DNA of 64,000 nt. It comes from Ardenticatenaceae bacterium (GTDB lineage Bacteria; Chloroflexota; Anaerolineae; Promineifilales; Promineifilaceae). Shown here piece after piece: positions 26,950 to 33,825 of the stretch; the first letter of the stretch is position 1, and each line of letters begins with the position of its first letter. The stretch is from NCBI GenBank assembly GCA_020634435.1, contig JACKBS010000011.1:186001-250000 (forward strand). Direction: 5' to 3'. The notes beneath the pieces are model-generated. The model was not told the origin of the DNA, did not search any database, and saw nothing but the letters and a program-made list of their open reading frames with translations. The position numbers and the translations under genes are program-made.

Positions 26950-29943
26950 ATGTTTTCTAAGAATTTCAAGTCCAGTATGTTTTATCGGTATGTTACCGCA
27001 ATTTTCTTAATAGTGAGCATTCTACTGCCGCCTTTTCAGCCTGTTGTTGCTGCAGCGCCTCAGACAATTGGTGCCGCAGCCTCATCGGTAGTATGTGCTG
27101 ATTTCAATCAACTGGCAGCTGGGAGCAGTGTTGAAGGGTTAGGTACTGTTCATCCCGATTTGAATATCAGCTCAACAGGGAATGCAGTGTCTATTAACGA
27201 AAACGGCGAACCGTTTGCTTATCAGGCGCCAAATGATGCTCCTTTCCCGAACTTAGGCGTTTCCCCATTCAGTGGTTTTTTTGACGAACAGCGATTACAC
27301 CAGTATAGCTTTAGCTTTAGCCCAGGTGTTTCAGTTAATCTTTTTTCGATTAAGATGCTCGACTATGGCGATCGGAACGAGTACTTTGCTACGGAGCATG
27401 AGGTTTCCTTAATCGCCTATGATGCCAACAATTCAGTTGTTGATATCGATACTCTTGCATATACAAGCGACACATCGATTAATCCCCGGACAGGATCTGC
27501 TGGCGACCTATTTTTCACGGGCGATGCAGCAACCCAAACGGGTAACCCTGGCAACTTTAATTTTGTCGTTAATGGCAGTGGCATTACTCGGTTGGAGTTA
27601 GAGTTTTCCAATAATGTTGCCCCCTCACACAGCGATTCCTATTTTGGCCTAGCCGTCTTGTGCTTTCAGTCTGATTCAGTAACACCGCCTTCAGGTACTC
27701 AATGTGCGAACTTTGCAGACCTGGCCCCGGGCACTTCGGTCGAAGGGTTGGGAATGGTGCATCCTGCACTAAACATCAGCACGACAGGGAATGCAGTATC
27801 GATACGTGAGAACAGCAATCCATTTGCCTATCAGGCGCCAAATGTGGGGACACCAATACCGAATCTCGGGGTAGACCCGTTTGACGGTTTTTATGACCAG
27901 ACCTTACAGCACGACTACAGCTTCAGCTTTGCAGCTGACACCTCTGTGAACTACTTCACACTAAAGATACTAGACTATGGCGACCGGAACGAGCAGCTGG
28001 CGACAGAGCACAACGTCACACTGGTTGCGTATGATACCAATGGCAACGTCGTGGATGAAGATGTATTGTCCTACACTAGCGATGCCACGATTAATCCGCA
28101 TACAGGGTCAGCAGGTGACTTGTTTATCACCGGTGATGCAGCGACACAGTCGGGTAATCCAGGGAACTACACCTTTGTTGTAGAAGGTGAGGGCATCACC
28201 CGATTGGAGTTGGCGTATGGCAATAATGTGAATGATAAGCCAAGTGATTCGTACTTTGGTTTGGCGGTACTTTGCTTTGAACCCGAGGAAACGGCCGTTA
28301 ATCCACCACAAGGAGTCAGTTGTGCGAACTTTGCAGACCTGGCCCCGGGCACTTCGGTCGAAGGGTTGGGAATGGTGCATCCTGCACTAAACATCAGCAC
28401 GACAGGGAATGCAGTATCGATACGTGAGAACAGCAATCCATTTGCCTATCAGGCGCCAAATGTGGGGACACCAATACCGAATCTCGGGGTAGACCCGTTT
28501 GACGGTTTTTATGACCAGACCTTACAGCACGACTACAGCTTCAGCTTTGCAGCTGACACCTCTGTGAACTACTTCACACTAAAGATACTAGACTATGGCG
28601 ACCGGAACGAGCAGCTGGCGACAGAGCACAACGTCACACTGGTTGCGTATGATACCAATGGCAACGTCGTGGATGAAGATGTATTGTCCTACACTAGCGA
28701 TGCCACGATTAATCCGCATACAGGGTCAGCAGGTGACTTGTTTATCACCGGTGATGCAGCGACACAGTCGGGTAATCCAGGGAACTACACCTTTGTTGTA
28801 GAAGGTGAGGGCATCACCCGATTGGAGTTGGCGTATGGCAATAATGTGAATGATAAGCCAAGTGATTCGTACTTTGGTTTGGCGGTACTTTGCTTTGAAC
28901 CCGAGGAAACGGCCGTTAATCCACCACAAGGAGTCAGTTGTGCGAACTTTGCAGACCTGGCCCCGGGCACTTCGGTCGAAGGGTTGGGAATGGTGCATCC
29001 TGCACTAAACATCAGCACGACAGGGAATGCAGTATCGATACGTGAGAACAGCAATCCATTTGCCTATCAGGCGCCAAATGTGGGGACACCAATACCGAAT
29101 CTCGGGGTAGACCCGTTTGACGGTTTTTATGACCAGACCTTACAGCACGACTACAGCTTCAGCTTTGCAGCTGACACCTCTGTGAACTACTTCACACTAA
29201 AGATACTAGACTATGGCGACCGGAACGAGCAGCTGGCGACAGAGCACAACGTCACACTGGTTGCGTATGATACCAATGGCAACGTCGTGGATGAAGATGT
29301 ATTGTCCTACACTAGCGATGCCACGATTAATCCGCATACAGGGTCAGCAGGTGACTTGTTTATCACCGGTGATGCAGCGACACAGTCGGGTAATCCAGGG
29401 AACTACACCTTTGTTGTAGAAGGTGAGGGCATCACCCGATTGGAGTTGGCGTATGGCAATAATGTGAATGATAAGCCAAGTGATTCGTACTTTGGCTTGG
29501 CAGTGCTCTGCTTTGAGCCCGAAGAACCTCCTACACCTCCAACCGACACGCCGCTGACCTGTGAAGATATTGGGTACGAAACCATAGCTGAGGATTCCTG
29601 GAATGTGCATGTTATTCGTGATATGCGACCTGTTTCGCTCCAGTTTGATCGTCCTGAGGCCGCAAGCTATGCTATCGTGAACACGGGGTGGGAGTGGACC
29701 GGTGCTCTTAACCAATTCCAGGTGACTGAGAAGCATACGGTGGATACACCCTTTGGTTCCACCACAAGTGATGATTACGGCAACGAAGAGCTGGCAGGTC
29801 AAGTCCTTTGGTACGATAATCTTCAGGGTGCTTACAGTCAAAGCATGCTGCCCATTACCATCAACTACGCTGGTGATGGCAGTGATGAGGGCTCGCATCG
29901 GTCTCATGGTTTGGTTGCCTGGTGTGCCGCCCCTGGTGATTAA
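26950..29943 (+). CDS. Secreted protein with four tandem ~200-aa repeats, 997 aa
   Basis: A signal peptide (residues about 1-35, hydrophobic core FLIVSILLPPFQPVVAAA) precedes four beta-rich domains of about 206 residues. Each opens C-A-(D/N)-F-x-x-L-A-x-G-(S/T)-S-V-E-G-L and ends GLAVLCF. Each has two conserved Cys, near the beginning and the end, which could form a disulfide. Domain 1 is divergent; domains 2-4 are identical in protein sequence apart from linker residues. A different C-terminal domain (from about residue 893, TCEDIGYETIAEDSWNVHV) closes the protein. No anchor motif is visible. It is likely a cell-surface or matrix protein; I do not recognise the repeat family. A strong terminator follows. 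Confidence 0.8.
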   Translation: MFSKNFKSSMFYRYVTAIFLIVSILLPPFQPVVAAAPQTIGAAASSVVCADFNQLAAGSSVEGLGTVHPDLNISSTGNAVSINENGEPFAYQAPNDAPFPNLGVSPFSGFFDEQRLHQYSFSFSPGVSVNLFSIKMLDYGDRNEYFATEHEVSLIAYDANNSVVDIDTLAYTSDTSINPRTGSAGDLFFTGDAATQTGNPGNFNFVVNGSGITRLELEFSNNVAPSHSDSYFGLAVLCFQSDSVTPPSGTQCANFADLAPGTSVEGLGMVHPALNISTTGNAVSIRENSNPFAYQAPNVGTPIPNLGVDPFDGFYDQTLQHDYSFSFAADTSVNYFTLKILDYGDRNEQLATEHNVTLVAYDTNGNVVDEDVLSYTSDATINPHTGSAGDLFITGDAATQSGNPGNYTFVVEGEGITRLELAYGNNVNDKPSDSYFGLAVLCFEPEETAVNPPQGVSCANFADLAPGTSVEGLGMVHPALNISTTGNAVSIRENSNPFAYQAPNVGTPIPNLGVDPFDGFYDQTLQHDYSFSFAADTSVNYFTLKILDYGDRNEQLATEHNVTLVAYDTNGNVVDEDVLSYTSDATINPHTGSAGDLFITGDAATQSGNPGNYTFVVEGEGITRLELAYGNNVNDKPSDSYFGLAVLCFEPEETAVNPPQGVSCANFADLAPGTSVEGLGMVHPALNISTTGNAVSIRENSNPFAYQAPNVGTPIPNLGVDPFDGFYDQTLQHDYSFSFAADTSVNYFTLKILDYGDRNEQLATEHNVTLVAYDTNGNVVDEDVLSYTSDATINPHTGSAGDLFITGDAATQSGNPGNYTFVVEGEGITRLELAYGNNVNDKPSDSYFGLAVLCFEPEEPPTPPTDTPLTCEDIGYETIAEDSWNVHVIRDMRPVSLQFDRPEAASYAIVNTGWEWTGALNQFQVTEKHTVDTPFGSTTSDDYGNEELAGQVLWYDNLQGAYSQSMLPITINYAGDGSDEGSHRSHGLVAWCAAPGD
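27703..29556 (+). repeat. Three tandem 618-bp repeats inside the secreted-protein gene
   Basis: Units start at 27703, 28321 and 28939, exactly 618 bp apart. The first two are identical as far as I could compare by eye. The third matches until about 29489 and then diverges over its last 60 bp. Identity at synonymous positions shows very recent duplication or ongoing homogenisation. The linker between units carries an ACGGCCGT palindrome. Confidence 0.95.
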
Positions 29944-30020
29944 TATATCGGCCCGGCGCCGGGATTGCTGCTCTGGTCCTGCTTGCTCCGCAGTTCAATC
30001 TGATTTTAACTTAGCCTAAT

Positions 30021-30054
30021 AAAAAAGCGGGTGGCTCAAGCCACCCGCTTTTTT
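30021..30054 (+). terminator. Rho-independent terminator after the repeat-protein gene
   Basis: A GC-rich stem GCGGGTGG/CCACCCGC with a 6-nt loop is flanked by A6 on the left and T6 on the right. It can terminate transcription on either strand, which suits the convergent genes on both sides. Confidence 0.95.
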
Positions 30055-30131
30055 CTGTCTCTGGCAAGCCCATAAAGGTTTGCCCCTTTGGGAATGATCG
30101 GGATGATTTCAAACCCTGGGGCTCTGCACTG

Positions 30132-30698
30132 CTATGAAATCACTACCGTCGCCTCGGCCGAACCACTGTTCCCGGGCCGGTCAAGGGCTATAGCTGTTAC
30201 CGTCACCGTCGTGCCCGGCGCTACATTTGTTGTCGTGGTGTAGGTCCAACGGCCGTTTACCACCACCGCTGCCCCACTCTCTAACACGTCGCCGCCCTCG
30301 TTTGCCAGCGTCACCGTCACTGCCGTCACCTCAAAATCATCATAAGCATTTACCGTGATTGTTTCGTCAGCCGCCCCGCTATACCCATTCAGGATAACGG
30401 CCGTTACGCTCGGTGCATGCAAACAATCAGCCACCATCACGCTAAACATCGGCTTCTTTTTTGCCTTGGCCGCGGCAGCATATAGTGCCTTTAGCGTAGG
30501 GTCAGCCGTGGCCACCTTGCCATATTGTGCCGCAGCGCGGAATCGCTCACGCGTGGCCAACTGCGCTGGCGTCGCTGCCAGCCGACTCGGGCTGGATTTT
30601 CGGGCCAGAACAACCTGATCTTCATACCGTTTAAACACCAGGTCACCTACTTGACCCTGAATTTGTTCTAAAACGGGATTTAATTGGACACGAGCCAT
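30132..30698 (-). CDS. Small protein with C-terminal Ig-like domain, 188 aa
   Basis: The N-terminal part (MARVQLNPVLEQIQGQVGDLVFKRY) is Lys/Arg/Ala-rich and predicted helical. From about residue 95 it becomes beta-rich (APSVTAVILNGYSGAADETITV... VTVTAIALDRPGNSGSAEATVVI), resembling a bacterial Ig-like domain. ATG at 30698 is preceded by a perfect AGGAGGT at 9 nt, which rejects the much longer frame to 30884. There is no signal peptide. The N-terminus loosely resembles small proteins seen in phage-like or secretion contexts. Function is unknown; two ACGGCCGT palindromes lie inside. Confidence 0.65.
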   Translation of the reverse strand: MARVQLNPVLEQIQGQVGDLVFKRYEDQVVLARKSSPSRLAATPAQLATRERFRAAAQYGKVATADPTLKALYAAAAKAKKKPMFSVMVADCLHAPSVTAVILNGYSGAADETITVNAYDDFEVTAVTVTLANEGGDVLESGAAVVVNGRWTYTTTTNVAPGTTVTVTAIALDRPGNSGSAEATVVIS

Positions 30699-30900
30699 TA
30701 TGAAATACCTCCTGGTACGATGATGGGGATATGCCCCCAATGGGAAAATTTTGATAAACATAAACCGTAAATAGCTTTGAGTTTTCTTCAAACGGGACTT
30801 ACAAAACTGTCTGCGGTTTGCAAAACTGGCTGCCAGAACAGGCATTTGCGCTGTTGCTCGTACCATAGCCGATTTCCCGATCATCTACCCTATATCCACC

Positions 30901-31830
30901 TTACATCCTCCTTATATCCTCCTTACTTTGAAACCAGGCCCATGTTTCATTTAAGCCGGCTTTCAGGCTGGTGGTGGGCTGCCAGTGCAGCCGCTCGGCA
31001 GCTTTGGAGACAGCCGAATAATTCTGCCCAATATCGCCCAGCCGCCGTTTGCCGTGCGTGCGTGTGATCGCTTGCTGGGTTACCTCAGCAAGCTGCTCGG
31101 TCAGTTCCAGAATGCTGGTTTCGGTGCCGGTAGCAATCTGGAACAGCTCGCCGCACAGTTCGCTTTCCAGTGCCAGTAAAATGGCTCGACACAAATCGAC
31201 CACGTAAATAAAATCGCGCGTTTGCTGCCCATCGCCGTGAACTTCTAACGGCCGTCCTGTCGCAACGTTCTTCAAAAACTGGGCCACGACGCCTTTTGTG
31301 TGCCCGCTGAATGGCCCATACAAATTGGCAAAGCGCAGCACAATCGTGCCCAGTCCCCAGGTGCCGTGGTAAGCCAGGCAGTACCCTTCCCCGGCCAGTT
31401 TGCTGGCACCGTACGGCGAGATGGGCAGCGGCGCTTGCTCCTCGTGGGCTGGCGGCAGCTGCCGCCCCAGCGGCGCATTTGACGAGGCAAAAACAAAGCG
31501 CGGAATGTTGGCCTGGCGGCATGCTTCCAGCAGATTCAGCGTGCCTAGCACATTGAGCTGGCAGTCGTAAAACGGATTTTCAACTGAGTCAGGCACGCTG
31601 GTTTGGGCCGCCAGATGTACCACCCCGTCCATGCCAGCAACGGCAGTTGCCGACACCACCTCATCCATTATGTCCCCTTCAATCAGTTCAATGTTTAGCC
31701 CGTCCAGGTAACAGCGCTGACCAGTGGTAAAGTTGTCCAAAACGCGGACTGTATACCCTTCTTGCAGCAGCAACCTTACTAAATTGGCACCGACAAACCC
31801 GCCACCGCCCGTTATGCAAATCTTTTTCAT
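30901..31830 (-). CDS. NAD-dependent epimerase/dehydratase (UDP-sugar 4-epimerase-like), 309 aa
   Basis: An extended SDR enzyme. The cofactor loop is ICITGGGGFVGANLVRLL, the catalytic motif is SPYGASKLAGEGYC (Tyr-x-x-x-Lys), and QTRDFIYVVDLCRAIL is typical of UDP-glucose 4-epimerase-like proteins. It may supply a nucleotide sugar to the polysaccharide locus 4.5 kb away. AAGGA lies about 11 nt before ATG 31830. It ends about 200 bp upstream of the Ig-like protein gene on the same strand. The exact sugar is not predictable. Confidence 0.85.
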   Translation of the reverse strand: MKKICITGGGGFVGANLVRLLLQEGYTVRVLDNFTTGQRCYLDGLNIELIEGDIMDEVVSATAVAGMDGVVHLAAQTSVPDSVENPFYDCQLNVLGTLNLLEACRQANIPRFVFASSNAPLGRQLPPAHEEQAPLPISPYGASKLAGEGYCLAYHGTWGLGTIVLRFANLYGPFSGHTKGVVAQFLKNVATGRPLEVHGDGQQTRDFIYVVDLCRAILLALESELCGELFQIATGTETSILELTEQLAEVTQQAITRTHGKRRLGDIGQNYSAVSKAAERLHWQPTTSLKAGLNETWAWFQSKEDIRRM

Positions 31831-32278
31831 ATTTAGATTGTTCCTTAAGGTGGCTCCAAAAGTTAAGATCTCAGATTGAGAAAGTTAAGATACCAAAACG
31901 GGGCCTAGAATTAAGAAAATGCACATAGGTTGGTGGACTAGAGACCCGGCTTCGATACCATTGTTTGTAGTTAGACCGGCTGAAATAATCCCTTAGGCTA
32001 ACAAGCAACTAATGACCTATGCTGAATGTCTTCGATCTGACGATATGGCATAAATACTTCACAAATTTGCTTCTCCTGATGTTTCACCTAATTTGGGTAA
32101 GCATTGTAAGCGATGGCAATTTTTTTCCCTAGTAGGTCGAATACCCGCCGCTTTGCAGCGATTAGATAAAATTCTCTAGGGATACCCCGTCCGCTTTCGG
32201 CGGGGAGTTCATTTCTCTGATTTTTTCCTGCACTCCTTTGAATTTGAATCATTGACCGTGTTTTCTTAATTTGGCCGC
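31831..32278. other. Intergenic region with direct repeats and REP-like palindromes
   Basis: There is no gene in these 448 bp. Next to the epimerase start, AGTTAAGAT occurs at 31861-31869 and 31883-31891, 22 bp apart, as for a two-site operator. Further right are palindromic elements at 32127-32205: CCCTAG...CTAGGG enclosing CGC-TTTGCA-GCG, then CCCCGTCCG-CTTT-CGGCGGGG. These resemble repetitive extragenic palindromes or the remains of a mobile element, and they border a truncated gene. Confidence 0.5.
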
Positions 32279-32440
32279 CTATAAACTTCTACAAGCTCTG
32301 AGCATTATGCCTTTGCCTGAGGGTTCGTTATAGATTTGGTTGAGTCGGTGGGGAAAGGTGGCTTGCAAAGCCGCTAGCTCCGCTTTGACATCATCACAGA
32401 GACCACAGTCTGGTTTGCCAAACAGTTTGATGGTGATCAT
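32279..32440 (-). pseudogene. Truncated glutaredoxin-like gene, 53 aa remaining
   Basis: The product opens MITIKLFGKPDCGLCDDVKAEL, a thioredoxin-fold N-terminus with a C-G-L-C redox motif as in the short glutaredoxin-like (DUF836) family. Only about 36 residues look native. The tail (IYNEPSGKGIMLRACRSL) does not continue the fold, and full-length relatives are about 75-90 residues. Its ATG overlaps the ctaB stop (TAATG), so it was once the next gene of that operon. The break coincides with the palindromic region at 32127-32205, suggesting deletion or insertion. A functional short protein is unlikely. Confidence 0.55.
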
Positions 32441-33378
32441 TAAGCCGCCAGCGAAGAGGCAACCGTGCCAGCACAAATTGCCAGCAGCAGCACCAGCAGA
32501 TAAATATTGGAAGACATGAACAGCCCACGGGCATATTTGGGCGTTGGTTGTTGGATCAGCTTGAAGTTGCGCCAGAATAAATCGGCAGTGACCCAGGCAA
32601 CGGGCACCAGATACACCCAGCCCAGTGAAGGCAGCACCACGAGCAACAGGCCACCCAATCCGGTGGGCAGCGTGTGGCTCATCACCCACCAGGCCGCCTG
32701 GCGTGGCGAGGTGTGAACTGGCAGCATGGGCACGTCTGACCGAGCGTAATCATCTCTGTACAGCAGAGCCAAGCTCCAAAAGTGGAAGGGTGTCCATAGG
32801 AAGAGCAGCAGCGAGAGCACCAGTGCACCTGGATCGTTCCAGTGACCAACGGCCGCACTGCCGCTTAAAACGGCCGCACTTCCCGCTGCCCCGCCAATCA
32901 CAATGTTGAGCAGGGTGCGGGGCTTGAGCCAGATGGTGTAAATCCCTACATAAATGAATGCCCCAAGAAGCAGGAAAAAGGTGAGCGCCGGGTTCGAGGG
33001 TAGCACAGCCAGCGACGGCACCAGGACAAGACTCACGCCTACGTAAGGCACCCAGGCTGGTTTGGCAATTGCTCCAGTGACCAACGGTCGTTGCTTGGTT
33101 CGCCCCATGTTGCCGTCTGAGTTTCGCTCCCAATACTGGTTCAATGCCGAAGCGCCAGCCGCCGCCATGCCTCCGGTGAGCCACAGCAGCAACAATTTGC
33201 CTAGACCAGGCCAGCCGCCTGCGGCCAAAAATGCGCCTCCGGTGGCGGCCATCAGCAGCAAAAAGACGATGCGCAGCTTGAACAGAACGACGATGAGCTG
33301 AAGCTTGCTGCGCCAGGTGGGCATAACGGCCGTTACCGGCGCAGATACAGATTTAGGCGTTGTTTCAGATAGTGACAT
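32440..33378 (-). CDS. ctaB: Heme O synthase (protoheme IX farnesyltransferase), 312 aa
   Basis: A UbiA-superfamily prenyltransferase with about nine membrane helices. The prenyl-diphosphate-binding motif is seen as N80-QYW-E84-RNSD88 followed by NMGRTKQRPL, close to the CtaB/CyoE consensus (here Glu replaces the first Asp). It converts heme b to heme O for a heme-copper oxidase, so aerobic respiration is expected. No other oxidase assembly genes are in the window. Its end overlaps the truncated glutaredoxin gene. A structured region with a terminator-like hairpin lies 150 bp upstream on the same strand. Confidence 0.9.
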   Translation of the reverse strand: MSLSETTPKSVSAPVTAVMPTWRSKLQLIVVLFKLRIVFLLLMAATGGAFLAAGGWPGLGKLLLLWLTGGMAAAGASALNQYWERNSDGNMGRTKQRPLVTGAIAKPAWVPYVGVSLVLVPSLAVLPSNPALTFFLLLGAFIYVGIYTIWLKPRTLLNIVIGGAAGSAAVLSGSAAVGHWNDPGALVLSLLLFLWTPFHFWSLALLYRDDYARSDVPMLPVHTSPRQAAWWVMSHTLPTGLGGLLLVVLPSLGWVYLVPVAWVTADLFWRNFKLIQQPTPKYARGLFMSSNIYLLVLLLAICAGTVASSLAA

Positions 33379-33524
33379 TCGGTCTCCGAATGGGGTACTT
33401 GTTTACTTCAAGGAATTATTGTAACAACATTCACAAACGTAAACAAACCGCACCAATGGGATTTGCTTATGCTGGTGCGCGCTGCATGATCGGCTTTTCT
33501 TGCCTGTAGTGGCTGAGTTTGGAA

Positions 33525-33555
33525 CAAAAAAACCACCAGTTTTTAGCTGGTGGTT
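33525..33555 (-). terminator. Rho-independent terminator, minus strand
   Basis: The stem AACCACCAG/CTGGTGGTT (33531-33539 and 33547-33555) with a 7-nt loop is followed on the minus strand by a T run (33525-33530). No protein gene ends just upstream of it, so it probably ends a small RNA or attenuates ctaB. Confidence 0.75.
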
Positions 33556-33788
33556 GGATAATTGCTTTAGTAGAGGGCCAGTCTGTTACGTTTAGCTTGG
33601 CATTGGTTTGACCCTTTTGACCGCAAGATTGCTCTTCGTCCAGGGAGCCAACTGACCAGAACTTCGGCTGTAATCTTGTTTCGGCCCTCTACATCTCGAA
33701 GAATAACGGCCGTTTCTTACGACTCTGCTAAAGCTCTGAAAAATAGAGACATTCCTCCTATTGTGAGTTGACATAGGCAGACTTTAAC

Positions 33789-33816
33789 TTGACATAGTCT
33801 TAAGCCGTGCTACACT
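33789..33816 (+). promoter_or_regulatory. Sigma70-type promoter giving a near-leaderless mRNA
   Basis: TTGACA at 33789-33794 and TACACT at 33811-33816 are spaced by 16 nt. Transcription would begin about 7 nt beyond the -10 box, within 2-3 nt of the ATG at 33826, and no ribosome-binding site is present. Confidence 0.65.
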
Positions 33817-33825
33817 GACACCAAC

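Larger units (their letters stand above)
33379..33825. other. Intergenic region upstream of ctaB with structured minus-strand element
   Basis: A minus-strand unit is suggested. GTAGAGGGCC/GGCCCTCTAC form a perfect 10-bp inverted repeat (33570-33579 and 33683-33692), enclosing an inner CAAGATT/AATCTTG pair and followed by an intrinsic terminator (33525-33555). The same stretch can be read as a roughly 60-codon frame with one in-frame TAA, so it may instead be a decayed small gene. The right end holds the plus-strand promoter of the next gene. The 33379-33520 part shows nothing further. Confidence 0.45.

Noticed and set aside
27977..29419. Three identical short frames at 618-bp spacing inside the repeat gene
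   Set aside because: They are out-of-frame readings of the 618-bp repeats; the long frame carries the signal peptide and conserved Cys pattern.
32441..32689. Longer glutaredoxin-like frame extending into ctaB
   Set aside because: The extension lies inside ctaB in another frame; the TAATG overlap at 32440 gives the natural start.
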